64,000 bases of DNA, taken from positions 124,001 through 188,000 of the forward strand of contig NZ_JAALJI010000013.1 in assembly GCF_011064595.1 (NCBI RefSeq), in the 5' to 3' direction. Under the pieces are notes generated by a model. It was not told where the DNA came from. It saw nothing but the letters and a program-made list of their open reading frames with translations, and did not search any database. The translations under genes were made by a program, and so were the position numbers. Of this stretch, positions 1 to 8,812 are shown piece after piece. Numbering within the stretch: the first letter of the stretch is position 1; each line of letters opens with the position of its first letter. This stretch comes from Paludisphaera soli. GTDB lineage: Bacteria > Planctomycetota > Planctomycetia > Isosphaerales > Isosphaeraceae.

Positions 1-80
1 CCCGCAGTCGATTGAGAACGTTCATGAAGCGTGGTCCGCGAGGAATACCAGTGCCATCAGCGAGTCGTGGGGCCGGCGGG

Positions 81-692
81 TCAGGCCGACGGTTCGTCGG
101 CCTCGGGCTCGTCGACTTCCTCCTCCTCATCAGCGTCATCGGGCGCGTGGTCGGCCGGCGTCGGCGAGGGGTCGGGGAGGCTCTCGATCGGTGCGGGGGG
201 GGCGTCGTCGCGCCAGGGGACCTGCGGCGCGTCGCCCCAGATCTCCTCGAGCGCGTAGTAGGTCCGGCCGTCGCCCGAGAACAGGTGGACGACGAAATCG
301 CCGTAGTCGATGAGGATCCAGCGGCCTTCCTCGGAGCCCTCCATGCCGAGCTTCAGCTCGCCAAGCTTCTTCATCTCGGCGTCGATCTCGATGGCGATGG
401 AGTTCGCCTGGCGGCGCGAGGTCGCCGTGGCGATCACGAAGTAGTCGAGCAGGGGGGTCGCCTTGCGGAGGTCCAGGATCTGGATGTCCTTGGCCCGGTT
501 GTCGTCGGCGATTCGCGCGGCGAGCCTGGCGTGGGCGAGGGCGCGGGCCAGCCGGTCCGGGTTCCGGCGCTCGACCGCCTCGGGGACGGTCGCGTCCTGG
601 GCCTCGCGGATGGAGCGCGTCTTGATCGCGCGGGTGCGGGCCGTCGGCGCCGAGGGCTCCGGGGTTTCCGACGCGGGGAGATTCTCAGACAT
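81..692 (-). CDS. rsfS: Ribosomal silencing factor RsfS (Iojap family)
   Basis: RsfS-family proteins bind ribosomal protein uL14 on the 50S subunit and block subunit joining when nutrients are short. The family core runs from about residue 55 to 165 and includes the typical stretches DYFVIATATSRRQANSIA and GRWILIDYGDFVVHLF. Both ends are extended: an Arg/Pro-rich N-terminus and a very acidic C-terminal tail ending in Asp/Glu runs, which makes the 203-residue product longer than the usual 105-140. The ATG at 692 (MSENLPAS) was chosen because AGGA lies upstream and residues before it are low-complexity; a longer reading to 794 is possible. No neighbour of related function is visible. Confidence 0.9.
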   Translation of the reverse strand: MSENLPASETPEPSAPTARTRAIKTRSIREAQDATVPEAVERRNPDRLARALAHARLAARIADDNRAKDIQILDLRKATPLLDYFVIATATSRRQANSIAIEIDAEMKKLGELKLGMEGSEEGRWILIDYGDFVVHLFSGDGRTYYALEEIWGDAPQVPWRDDAPPAPIESLPDPSPTPADHAPDDADEEEEVDEPEADEPSA

Positions 693-881
693 TCCGGCTT
701 CCTGAAGAGGTGCGGTCCGGGCCTCTCTCGGCGAACCGCTGGTTTCGTCGAACGCGCCGCTCGCGGCGGGGCCGCGGACCTGGTCGCTGGTCATGCGAGG
801 GCGAGGCCCGAGGCCGCGATCCTCGCGGGGCCGTCCATCCAGCTTAATCGAAGGGGACCCCGCCTGACCACCGGGACCGTC

Positions 882-2426
882 TCAACTTGCAGGTGACGGG
901 CCGTCTTGCAGGCGGTCGCTGCACTGCTGGAGGATCTGTCGGGCGACCTGGTTCGGGTTGTATCCCCCCGGCAGTCGGAGCAGCGGCTTGGCGTAGTCGT
1001 CGCAGAAGGTCTTCACCTCGCCGAAGGAGTGGCTGGACCAGCGGATCGCCAGGATCACCAGGGCCACGTCGGGACGGGCGACCGAGGGCTCGAATCGCTC
1101 GATCGACTCGTGCTCGCGGGTCTCGATCCAGATCAGGTCGGAGAGGCCCAGTGCGGACTTGAGCGCGGCGTGGGCCTCGGGCCTCCGAGCCCCGCCGATG
1201 ATCACCACGGCCTTGCCGGCGAGCAGTCGGGCCGCCTCGGCGACCTCGGCGGTCGGGGCCTCGGGCACCTCGGGAGCCGAGTCCGGCCGGCGGGCCGCCA
1301 GGTAGCGGTCGACCTCGCGAAGGACCATCCCCAGGCTTTTCGGCGGCTCGCCGAGATCGGGCATGCGGTCGAGGATCGGCAGCAGGGTCTCGCGGATCTC
1401 CACGCTGCTGGGAGGCTCGCCCGCGTCGATCAGGTCGACGATCGTCGCCAGGATCTTATTCCAGTCGTGGGCGTCGCCCTGGTCCGCGTCGATCCTCCGC
1501 GCGTGGTAACGAAGCCGGCTGATCAACGACTTGCGCTTCTTCCCCTGCCGGAGCACGTCTTGCATGCCGGCGTCCAGCTCCTCGATTCGGACCTGGACGC
1601 GAGGATGGGAGGACGGCGAGGCCGGGTCGTCGAGCCTCATGTAGCGACGGATGTAGATCTGCTCCCGCGCCGCCACTCCGCGGAGCCAGTCGTAGGCCGC
1701 GAACTGGTCGGGATCCTTGCGGCCGTCGATCCGCTCGATCGCGACACGGAGCGCGGACTGAGCCTCGGCCAGCAGGTCGAGCGCCGGCTCGAAAAACCTT
1801 CGGTTCGCTTCCACGTCGGGCAGCATCCCGCGCACCAGGGAGACCCCGTCCGCGACCGCGTCGAAGCAGCCGGCGGCGTCCTCGTGCAGCGTGGGGATGC
1901 GTGGGACGCTGAAGTCGGGCGTGTTCATCCAAAGAAAGCAATCGATGCCCCGGGCCCGGTCGAGGATCTCCCGGTCCCTGGGGGCGATCTCGAAGGTGAA
2001 ATCGGCCCCCTCCTCGATCCGTCGCCGGCGCATTGCCGCCCATCGCAGACCTTCGGCCTTCAGGCGGCAGCGGGCCTCGATCCCGGCGAGGTCCTCGTCC
2101 GAGGTCGTCGAAGGAGCGGAGGGGGCCGCGGCGACCTCCAGGCGGGGTTGTGGCGAGGGGGAGCGTCCCAGCGTCAATTCGGGGAGCGGGACATCGGGCG
2201 GTCGGACGGGTTCCGGCGGACACGACGGGCTCGCGACGACCGTCTCGGCCGCCTCGGGCTCGGGCGGTGCCTCGGCGACGGGGGCCTGGACCTCGGCCGT
2301 TTCCGTCGCCTCGAGGATCGCTCGGGCCAGAGTTCGAAGATCCTCCCGAAGGACCTCGTCCCGCCCCGCATCGGAAAGCAGGCGCTCGGCAAGGTGGGTG
2401 ATCGATCGTAACAAACTCTCATCCAC
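882..2426 (-). CDS. DUF2325 domain protein with long helical N-terminus
   Basis: The last about 100 of 514 residues form a DUF2325-like module: a Rossmann-like start (VVIIGGARR), then a segment with ALVILAIRWSSHSFGEVK and a final stretch on picking a partner residue pattern typical of that family. The preceding 400 residues are charged, mostly helical, and match nothing I recognise; residues 40-120 are Pro/Glu/Ala-rich linker. The start is a GTG at 2426 with a strong GGAGG six bases upstream. DUF2325 proteins are usually about 100 residues, so this is an unusually long host for the domain. Function unknown. Confidence 0.75.
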   Translation of the reverse strand: MDESLLRSITHLAERLLSDAGRDEVLREDLRTLARAILEATETAEVQAPVAEAPPEPEAAETVVASPSCPPEPVRPPDVPLPELTLGRSPSPQPRLEVAAAPSAPSTTSDEDLAGIEARCRLKAEGLRWAAMRRRRIEEGADFTFEIAPRDREILDRARGIDCFLWMNTPDFSVPRIPTLHEDAAGCFDAVADGVSLVRGMLPDVEANRRFFEPALDLLAEAQSALRVAIERIDGRKDPDQFAAYDWLRGVAAREQIYIRRYMRLDDPASPSSHPRVQVRIEELDAGMQDVLRQGKKRKSLISRLRYHARRIDADQGDAHDWNKILATIVDLIDAGEPPSSVEIRETLLPILDRMPDLGEPPKSLGMVLREVDRYLAARRPDSAPEVPEAPTAEVAEAARLLAGKAVVIIGGARRPEAHAALKSALGLSDLIWIETREHESIERFEPSVARPDVALVILAIRWSSHSFGEVKTFCDDYAKPLLRLPGGYNPNQVARQILQQCSDRLQDGPSPAS

Positions 2427-2593
2427 GACGGGCCTCCGGGCGCTGCTCCGGGCCGGCGCGGCTCGGCACCTCAGATGATCCGCGACCTCGCGGCGTCCCC
2501 GCGGGAATCATAGGGAGACCTAAGGAATGGGGCGAGGGGGCGAGTGAAATGGAAATGGCGGAGGGGAGGGCCAGGAAGCGGGCGAGGCGCATG

Positions 2594-2618
2594 AAAAAAC
2601 GACGCCCGGTTGGGCGTC
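2594..2618 (-). terminator. Intrinsic terminator after tRNA-Glu
   Basis: On the minus strand a 7-bp stem (GACGCCC/GGGCGTC) with a 4-base loop is followed within one base by six Ts. It lies 15 bases after the 3' end of the tRNA gene, so it most likely ends the tRNA transcript. Confidence 0.85.
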
Positions 2619-2633
2619 GCTTTCACTCGGCAG

Positions 2634-2706
2634 CACCCCCACGGGGACTCGAACCCCGGTCCCTTGGCTGAGAACCAAGTATCCTAGGCCGCTAGACGAT
2701 GGGGGC
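2634..2706 (-). tRNA. tRNA-Glu (anticodon CUC)
   Basis: The 73-base minus-strand sequence folds into a full cloverleaf. The 7-bp acceptor stem begins GCCCCCA and closes with TGGGGGT, the 5-bp anticodon stem is CTTGG/CCAAG with loop TTCTCAG (anticodon CTC), and the T arm contains GGTTCGAGTCC. CCA is not encoded. This identity is clear from the anticodon and the G-U closing pair does not disturb the fold. Confidence 0.95.
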
Positions 2707-2912
2707 GGCGATGACGTGATCAATCATAATCCAGGACGGGCCCGCGTCAAGGGTCCGGTGAAATTCGCGGTCGATCTCGGGCTGAATCTCAGCGAAGATC
2801 GCCCCGCCGCCTTCAATCGGAGGCCGGTTCGTTTTAGGCTAGGTGCGCCGGACGCGGGCGGGCCGCTCGCGGAATTTCTTTTCGAACGAACCAACCGCGC
2901 CGCGGACCGCCG

Positions 2913-3719
2913 ATGCCGACCATCTCGCTGAACGATCGCGATTTCTATTACGAGCAGGCGGGGGATGCCGACGAGGTCCTCGTGTTCTTGAGCGGGCTGG
3001 GGGGGGATCACCGCGCGTTCAGCCTGGCTCAGCGACACTTCGCCCGGTCCTGGCGGACCCTGGCCTTCGATTCCCGCGATGCGGGACGGAGTTGGCGGGC
3101 CGACACCCCGTACACCACGGCCGACATGGCCGACGACGTGGCCGAGTGGCTCGACGCATTGGGGATCGCTTCGGCGCACCTGGTCGGGCAATCCCTGGGC
3201 GGGCTGATCGCCCAGGAGGCCGCGATCCGGCGTCCCGACCTGGTGAGATCGCTGACCTTGGTCTCGACCCACGCCGGGGCGAACGCCTGGCGCCAGGCCG
3301 TGATCGAGTCCTGGATCCGACTCCGCGAGTCGTGCGGCCCCGACGTCGTCCGGTTCTCGCAGGGGACGCTCCCCTGGCTCGTGGCGCCGTCGTTCTACGA
3401 TCATCCCGAGCAGATCCAGGGGCTCGTCCGGTTCGCCGAGCGTAATGAATGGCCCCAGGACGTGGCCGCGTTCACCCGACAGGCCCGCGCGGCCGCCGGC
3501 CACGACGCGCGCGACCGGATCGGCCGGATCACGGCCCCTAGCCTGGTGCTGGTGGGGGAGTTCGACCTCGTCAACCCTCCCTCCGTGGCCCGGGAGCTTG
3601 CCGAGGGGATACCCGGGGCGCGGTTGCAAGTGCTTCCGGGCGTGGGGCATATGCCGCACATCGAGAACAAGGCCGATTTCCGAGATGAGCTGGAACGGTT
3701 CCTGCAGACGACTCGCTGA
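2913..3719 (+). CDS. Alpha/beta-fold hydrolase
   Basis: A 268-residue cytoplasmic alpha/beta hydrolase. The nucleophile elbow is GQSLGG (Ser94), the acid is in [12 protein letters not shown] (about Asp215), and the base is in [10 protein letters not shown] (about His244), giving a complete Ser-Asp-His triad in the right order. The oxyanion-hole segment is [12 protein letters not shown]. Substrate cannot be told; 3-oxoadipate enol-lactonase-like and esterase-like members share this layout. No clear ribosome binding site precedes the ATG. The next gene, malQ, follows in the same direction after 66 bases, but no functional link is evident. Confidence 0.88.
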   Translation: MPTISLNDRDFYYEQAGDADEVLVFLSGLGGDHRAFSLAQRHFARSWRTLAFDSRDAGRSWRADTPYTTADMADDVAEWLDALGIASAHLVGQSLGGLIAQEAAIRRPDLVRSLTLVSTHAGANAWRQAVIESWIRLRESCGPDVVRFSQGTLPWLVAPSFYDHPEQIQGLVRFAERNEWPQDVAAFTRQARAAAGHDARDRIGRITAPSLVLVGEFDLVNPPSVARELAEGIPGARLQVLPGVGHMPHIENKADFRDELERFLQTTR

Positions 3720-3785
3720 TTCCCGGCCCAGGCCGGGGCGGACGCGAAGGCGGCGATCGAGTCGAGGATCTTCACGAGGTCGAGA

Positions 3786-5408
3786 ATGCGATATCCCAGG
3801 TCAAGCGGCATCCTCCTGCATCCGACCTCCTTGCCGGGCCGGTTCGGCGTCGGCGACATCGGGCCCGAGGCGCACAAATTCGTCGCCTTCCTCGCCGAGG
3901 CCGGCCAGCGCTGGTGGCAGACGCTCCCCCTCGGCCCGACCGGGGCCGGCAACTCGCCCTACCAGTCCCACTCGTCGTTCGCGGGCAACCCGCTGCTGAT
4001 CAGCCCCGAAGGCCTGGTCGCGAAGGGCTGGCTGGAGGAATCGGACCTCCCCCCGCCTGCCGAGCCCTTGGAGGAGGTGGATTTCCTGGAGGCCGTCGCG
4101 GTCAAGAACGGGCTGCTGGCGAAGGCGTTCGGCCGGTTCTCGGCGGGCGACGCGGACTTCCATCGCTTCCTAGTCGAGGAGAAGCACTGGCTCCAGGACT
4201 ACGCCCTGTTCATGGCGATCAAGGAGGCCCGCGGCGGCACCGCCTGGTTCTCGTGGGAGCCCGAGCTGGTCTCGCGGCGCCCCGAGGCTCTGGAGGCGTT
4301 CGAGCGCGAGGCCGCCGAGGCGATCCGGTTCCACGAGTTCGTCCAGTTCGTGTTCTACCAGCAGTGGAAGGCGCTTCGCGAGACCTGCCGCAAGAACGAC
4401 GTGAAGCTGATCGGCGACATCCCGATCTTCGTCGCCCACGACAGCGCCGACGTGTGGGCGCGTCCCGACCTGTTCTTCCTCGGGACCGACGGCCGACCGA
4501 CCTACGTCGCTGGCGTGCCCCCCGACTACTTCAGCGAGACCGGGCAGCTCTGGGGCAACCCGCTCTACAACTGGGACGCCCACGCGGCCGAAGGCTACGC
4601 CTGGTGGACCCGGCGCATCGGGGCGTTGCTGAAGCAGGTGGACCTGATCCGCATCGACCACTTCCGGGGCTTCGAAGCCTACTGGGAGGTGCCGGGCGGC
4701 GCCGAGACGGCCGAGAACGGCCGGTGGGTCCTCGGGCCCGGGCCGGCGCTCTTCCACGCCCTGCGGCAGGAGTTCCCCGAGCTGCCGTTCATCGCCGAGG
4801 ACCTGGGAGTCATCACCCCGCCGGTGGAGGCGCTCCGCGACGAATTCGACCTGCCGGGGATGCGCGTGCTCCAGTTCGGCTTCGCGGCCGATCCGGAGGC
4901 CGAGAAGCACCTGCCGTTCCGGCACGTCCCCAACTGCGTCGTCTACACGGGCACGCACGACAACGACACGAGCTACGGCTGGATCTCGAACCAGCACGTC
5001 GAGACCACGCAGTCGATCGAGGAGATCGAGGAGGAGCGGCTGTTCGCGCTGCGGTTCGTCGGCAGCGACGGCAAGGAGTTCGGCTGGGACCTGATCCGGC
5101 TGGCGATGAGTTCCGTGGGAGACATCGCCGTGGCGCCCATGCAGGACGTCCTCGGGCTCGACAGCCGGGCGCGCATGAACGTGCCCGGGCGCGGCGAGGG
5201 GAACTGGGGTTGGCGGATGCGTCCGGAACGGCCCACGCCGGCCGAGGTGGACCGCCTCGCCGACCTGACGGCCCTCTACGGGCGGTGGAACGGCGCGCTC
5301 CCCGAAGGCCACGACCTGCACCGGAAGTCGGCCGGCAAGCTGCCTCCCGAGCTGAAGCCCGAATCCGCGTCGGGAGACGTCCACGACGCGGACCCCGGCC
5401 GAGGTTGA
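3786..5408 (+). CDS. malQ: 4-alpha-glucanotransferase
   Basis: GH77 amylomaltase of 540 residues, the normal length. It transfers alpha-1,4-glucan segments between maltodextrins or glycogen. The N-terminus (SGILLHPTSLPGRFGVGDIG) is diagnostic, and the catalytic blocks are visible: the nucleophile Asp in LIRIDHFRGFEAYW, the acid/base Glu in PFIAEDLGVITP, and the stabiliser in YTGTHDNDTSYGW. The start has GAGGTCGAG just upstream. It converges on the CBS-protein gene, leaving 11 bases between the stops. No glycogen or maltose genes lie next to it. Confidence 0.96.
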   Translation: MRYPRSSGILLHPTSLPGRFGVGDIGPEAHKFVAFLAEAGQRWWQTLPLGPTGAGNSPYQSHSSFAGNPLLISPEGLVAKGWLEESDLPPPAEPLEEVDFLEAVAVKNGLLAKAFGRFSAGDADFHRFLVEEKHWLQDYALFMAIKEARGGTAWFSWEPELVSRRPEALEAFEREAAEAIRFHEFVQFVFYQQWKALRETCRKNDVKLIGDIPIFVAHDSADVWARPDLFFLGTDGRPTYVAGVPPDYFSETGQLWGNPLYNWDAHAAEGYAWWTRRIGALLKQVDLIRIDHFRGFEAYWEVPGGAETAENGRWVLGPGPALFHALRQEFPELPFIAEDLGVITPPVEALRDEFDLPGMRVLQFGFAADPEAEKHLPFRHVPNCVVYTGTHDNDTSYGWISNQHVETTQSIEEIEEERLFALRFVGSDGKEFGWDLIRLAMSSVGDIAVAPMQDVLGLDSRARMNVPGRGEGNWGWRMRPERPTPAEVDRLADLTALYGRWNGALPEGHDLHRKSAGKLPPELKPESASGDVHDADPGRG

Positions 5409-5419
5409 GGGCGACCTGT

Positions 5420-5854
5420 TTAAAGATCCCCGTGGATGTAGGACATCAGATGTCGGTTCTCCGAGGCGACCTTGTCGTACATGAGCTTGATGACGTCGCC
5501 GACCGAGACCACGCCGACGAGCGAGTCCTCCTCGACGACGGGGACCTTGGCGATGCGCCGCTCGCTCATCAGGCCCATGACCTCGTCGACCGAGTCGTCG
5601 ACGCGGCAGGTGACCGGGTTGCACGTCATCACGTCCGAGACCCGGAGACGACCGAACTCCTCGCCGCGGTGGTGCACCAGGCGGAGGACGTCGCGTTCCG
5701 AGAGGACGCCGATGAGACGGCCGTCGGCGTCGAGGACCGGGAGGGAGCCGACGTCGTTCTGGACCAGCTTCGCGGCGGCTTCCTTGACGGTCGCCTCGGA
5801 GTCGATCGTCACCACCCGACGGCCCTTCAGGTCGAGAATCTCGCTGACAAGCAT
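5420..5854 (-). CDS. CBS-domain pair protein
   Basis: A 144-residue protein made almost entirely of two CBS repeats (about residues 7-65 and 73-135). Typical repeat ends are GSLPVLDADGRLIGVLSERD and AKVPVVEEDSLVGVVSVGDV. Such stand-alone CBS pairs bind adenine nucleotides and often act as energy sensors or regulators; the partner here is unknown. The start at 5854 has an excellent CAGGAGGTC ribosome site; an upstream extension of the frame lacks any family similarity and was left out. Confidence 0.92.
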   Translation of the reverse strand: MLVSEILDLKGRRVVTIDSEATVKEAAAKLVQNDVGSLPVLDADGRLIGVLSERDVLRLVHHRGEEFGRLRVSDVMTCNPVTCRVDDSVDEVMGLMSERRIAKVPVVEEDSLVGVVSVGDVIKLMYDKVASENRHLMSYIHGDL

Positions 5855-6039
5855 GGCGACCTCCTGACGTGGTTTCGTGAGCCTGGCGCGGAGAGGTGAG
5901 GGGCCCGCGGCCTCGGCTGAGGATCGAGAAGGGATCGCCCGTATCGTGACGCGCGGATCCGGGCGACGCAACCGGATTTCGCCCGCTTTCGTCGAATGAG
6001 AGGCTTTTCACCGACCGGGAAGGCGAGGCGGCGAAGGAC

Positions 6040-7566
6040 ATGACGATTGATCCTGGCACGATACGAGAGTCGACTCCGCCGTCGACCCGGCGAGCCGAGG
6101 CGGCTCGGCTGGCGCTGGTCCTGCTCGCGGGGCTCGTGCTGCGCTCGCTCCATCCCGGGCAGCCGATCGTGGAGAACTACGTCGGCCGGCAGACGCCGAC
6201 GGCCATGGTAGCCCGAAACCTCGATCGCGGCTCGGGGTTCCTGCACCCCCAGCTCGACACGGGCCCGTTCCCCAACTACTTCCTCGTGGAGCCGCCGATC
6301 TATCAGGCGCTGACGGTCGGCGTCCGGGGGTTGACGGGGCTGCCTCTCGACGTTTGCGGCAGGCTGGCCTCGGCGGCGGCGGCGACCCTGGCGGCCTGGG
6401 GCGTCTACGCCCTGCTCCGTCGCCGTCACGGCGAGTCCGCGGCGCTGGCGGCGGCCGCGGCCTTCTCGATGCTGCCGATCACGATTCGCTATGGGAGAGC
6501 CTTCCAGCCCGACGCCCTGATGATCGGGGCGTGCACCGCCGGGCTGGCGTGCTGGGACCTCGCGGCGGGGCGTGGCGGCTGCCGCCGGCTGCTGGGGCTG
6601 GGATGGCTGCTGCTGGCCGCCGGCCTGGCTGCCAAGGTCACCGCGGCCTACATCCTGGTAGTCGCCTTCCTGGCAGTCGCGCCGAGGCGCGATTGGAGGA
6701 GCCTCGTCCTGTGCACCTCGACGCTCCTGCCGATCCTGGCCTGGTACGCCTGGGCGGGCCGGCTGGCGGCCACGGCGGGAGGATCGCGGGCCTCGGCCGA
6801 GAACCGAGACATCTGGCTCGGGCTGATCGGCCTCGGCGCGCTGGCATCGGTCGAGACCTGGCGATACATCCTGCGCTTTCTCGTCGTCCGGGCCTTCACC
6901 CCATTGGGCTTCATCGGCGCGATCTGGGGGCTGAAGACGGGCGGCGGCCAGGGTCGAGGTACGGCCCTCTGGTGGACCTGGGCCGGACTTGCGACGGCCA
7001 GCATGGCGCTGCTCGCGGGGAAGTTGCATCACGAGTATTACTGGCTCTGCCTCGCCCCGGCGACGGCGGCCGGGCTGGGGCTGGCCTGGCGTCGGCTCGA
7101 CGCGTGGCGTCCCGGGGCGGCCTTCGCAGCGGCGGCGGCGCTCGCCGGGCTCTCGCTCTACCTGTCGGAGACGACCTGGCGCGTCCCCGAGGAGTGGGAG
7201 ACGATCGAGGCGGCGGGCCGCGCGGTCGCCGAATCCACGACGCGGGACGGGCTGGTCGTCGCCCCGGAGGCCCTCCTGTATCGCGCCGACCGGCGGGGCT
7301 GCCGGATGGAGTACACCTTCGCCGCGGCCACCCGGGCGGCCTCGGAGTGGGGCGAGGAGGCGCGCGCGCTAACGCCGATCGAGCTCGTCGAATTCTATCG
7401 AACCAAGGGCGCCCGCTGGTTTGCGGACGTGGGAGCGGAGTCGGACGACCTCTCGCGACTGGACTTGCACCACGCGATCCGGCATCGTTACAAAGTCGTG
7501 ATCGACCGGCCCGAAGTCCTATTGGCCGAACTCGCCCCCGGAGAGCCTCCCGGCCATGCCGACTGA
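6040..7566 (+). CDS. GT-C/family 39-like glycosyltransferase, multi-pass membrane protein
   Basis: A 508-residue integral membrane protein with around ten to twelve hydrophobic segments. The first membrane segment (LALVLLAGLVLRSLHPGQ) is followed by an extracytoplasmic loop carrying acidic and aromatic residues and EPPIYQ, the arrangement seen in ArnT/PMT-like (GT39/PMT_2) transferases that use polyprenyl-phosphate sugars. The C-terminal 110 residues are soluble. The gene overlaps the start of panB by 11 bases, so the two are probably co-translated although no metabolic link is obvious. Exact donor and acceptor are unknown. Confidence 0.8.
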   Translation: MTIDPGTIRESTPPSTRRAEAARLALVLLAGLVLRSLHPGQPIVENYVGRQTPTAMVARNLDRGSGFLHPQLDTGPFPNYFLVEPPIYQALTVGVRGLTGLPLDVCGRLASAAAATLAAWGVYALLRRRHGESAALAAAAAFSMLPITIRYGRAFQPDALMIGACTAGLACWDLAAGRGGCRRLLGLGWLLLAAGLAAKVTAAYILVVAFLAVAPRRDWRSLVLCTSTLLPILAWYAWAGRLAATAGGSRASAENRDIWLGLIGLGALASVETWRYILRFLVVRAFTPLGFIGAIWGLKTGGGQGRGTALWWTWAGLATASMALLAGKLHHEYYWLCLAPATAAGLGLAWRRLDAWRPGAAFAAAAALAGLSLYLSETTWRVPEEWETIEAAGRAVAESTTRDGLVVAPEALLYRADRRGCRMEYTFAAATRAASEWGEEARALTPIELVEFYRTKGARWFADVGAESDDLSRLDLHHAIRHRYKVVIDRPEVLLAELAPGEPPGHAD

Positions 7567-8362
7567 CGACCGCGAGCGTCCCGTCACGATCCTCGATTTC
7601 GACGCCTGGAAGAAGCAAGGCCGGAAGATCTCGGTCCTCACCGCGTACGACCATCCCACGGCCCGCTGGTTCGACGCCGCCGGGGTCGACTGCCTGCTGG
7701 TAGGCGACTCCCTGGGCACGACGGTTCAGGGCCGGGAGACGACCCTGGGCGTGACGCTCGATCAGATCGTCTATCACGCCGAGATGGTCGCCCGCGCCGC
7801 GCGTCGGGCCTTCGTCGTGGCCGACCTGCCGTTCCTCTCCTATCAGGCCTCGCGAGCCCAGGCGATCCGGTCGGCCGGCCGCATCCTGAAGGAGACGCGC
7901 TGCCAGGCCGTGAAGCTGGAGGGGGGGCGGCGGACCGCCGCGACGATCCGCGCGGTCGTCGACGCCGAGATCCCGGTCATGGGCCACGTCGGGCTGACGC
8001 CTCAGTCGGTCCGGAAATTCGGCGGCTACAAGGTCCAGCGCGAGGCCGACGTGATCCGGGCCGACGCCCAGGCGGTCGTCGAGGCCGGCGCCTTCGCGAT
8101 GGTGCTGGAATGCGTGCCGGCGTCGCTCGCCGCCACGATCACGGCGGAGGTGCCGATCCCGACCATCGGCATCGGCGCGGGGGCGGATTGCGACGGCCAG
8201 GTCCTGGTCGTCCACGACATGCTCGGCCTGCTCGAAGGCTTCCGTCCCAAGTTCGCCCGACGCTACTCCGAGCTAGGCGATGCGATGAAGCAGGCCGCCG
8301 GACGCTACGTCGAGGACGTGCGATCGGGGGATTTCCCCGGCGAATCCGAGAGTTTTCGCTGA
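7556..8362 (+). CDS. panB: 3-methyl-2-oxobutanoate hydroxymethyltransferase
   Basis: First committed enzyme of pantothenate synthesis: it transfers a hydroxymethyl group from 5,10-methylene-tetrahydrofolate to alpha-ketoisovalerate, giving ketopantoate. At 268 residues it has the standard length and the family landmarks: KISVLTAYDHPTARWFDAAG at the start, DCLLVGDSLGTTVQGRETTL (metal-binding Asp), AVKLEGG, MGHVGLTPQSV and the GAFAMVLECVP segment with the catalytic Glu. Its ATG lies inside the end of the preceding membrane-protein gene. The other pan genes are not in the window. Confidence 0.96.
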   Translation: MPTDDRERPVTILDFDAWKKQGRKISVLTAYDHPTARWFDAAGVDCLLVGDSLGTTVQGRETTLGVTLDQIVYHAEMVARAARRAFVVADLPFLSYQASRAQAIRSAGRILKETRCQAVKLEGGRRTAATIRAVVDAEIPVMGHVGLTPQSVRKFGGYKVQREADVIRADAQAVVEAGAFAMVLECVPASLAATITAEVPIPTIGIGAGADCDGQVLVVHDMLGLLEGFRPKFARRYSELGDAMKQAAGRYVEDVRSGDFPGESESFR

Positions 8363-8435
8363 GTCGCTCGACGACCGGCGCGGGCTTCGCAAGCCCTGGA
8401 CCTTCGCCCGGAACCGTCCTCCCCGGAGAACGATC

Positions 8436-8801
8436 ATGAGCAGCCCCACGTCGACCGAACTCACCTCAAGGAAGTGCGTCCCCTGCGAAGGAGGCGTCCC
8501 GCCGCTGACGGCGGAGGAGTCCCAGGCCCTCTTGCGAGTCGTGCCAGGCTGGAATCTCGCCGGCGACGGCAAGCGGATCCGTCGGGAATGGAAGGTCCGA
8601 AGCTTCGTCGCCGGCCTCGCCTTCTTCGAGAAGGTGGGCGAGCTGGCCGAGGAAGAGGGCCACCACCCGGACCTCCACCTGGAAGGCTATCGCAACGTCG
8701 CGATCGAGATCACCACGCACGCGATCGGCGGCCTCACCGAGAACGACTTCATCCTCGCGGCCAAGATCGACGAGATTCCGATCGAACTGAAGCGGGCCTG
8801 A
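8436..8801 (+). CDS. phhB: Pterin-4a-carbinolamine dehydratase
   Basis: A 121-residue PCD/DCoH-family protein, which dehydrates 4a-hydroxy-tetrahydropterin in the recycling of the phenylalanine hydroxylase cofactor. The diagnostic motif is EEGHHPDLHLEGYRNVAIEI, with the catalytic His pair, followed by THAIGGLTENDFILAAKID. The start has GGAGAACGATC upstream of the ATG. A short Cys-containing N-terminal extension precedes the domain. No phenylalanine hydroxylase gene is visible nearby, so the protein may serve another pterin role. Confidence 0.93.
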   Translation: MSSPTSTELTSRKCVPCEGGVPPLTAEESQALLRVVPGWNLAGDGKRIRREWKVRSFVAGLAFFEKVGELAEEEGHHPDLHLEGYRNVAIEITTHAIGGLTENDFILAAKIDEIPIELKRA

Positions 8802-8812
8802 TGGAGTCCCGT

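Noticed and set aside
906-2411. Long plus-strand reading frame opposite the DUF2325 gene
   Set aside because: High-GC codon composition makes long frames on the non-coding strand. The minus-strand frame has a domain and a strong ribosome site, while this one has neither.
2520-2723. Small minus-strand frame over the tRNA region
   Set aside because: It lies almost entirely on the tRNA-Glu gene and its terminator and its peptide is low complexity.
4170-6059. 629-codon minus-strand frame opposite malQ
   Set aside because: It spans parts of two real genes and the gap between them, without family sequence. It is a strand shadow of malQ and the CBS gene.
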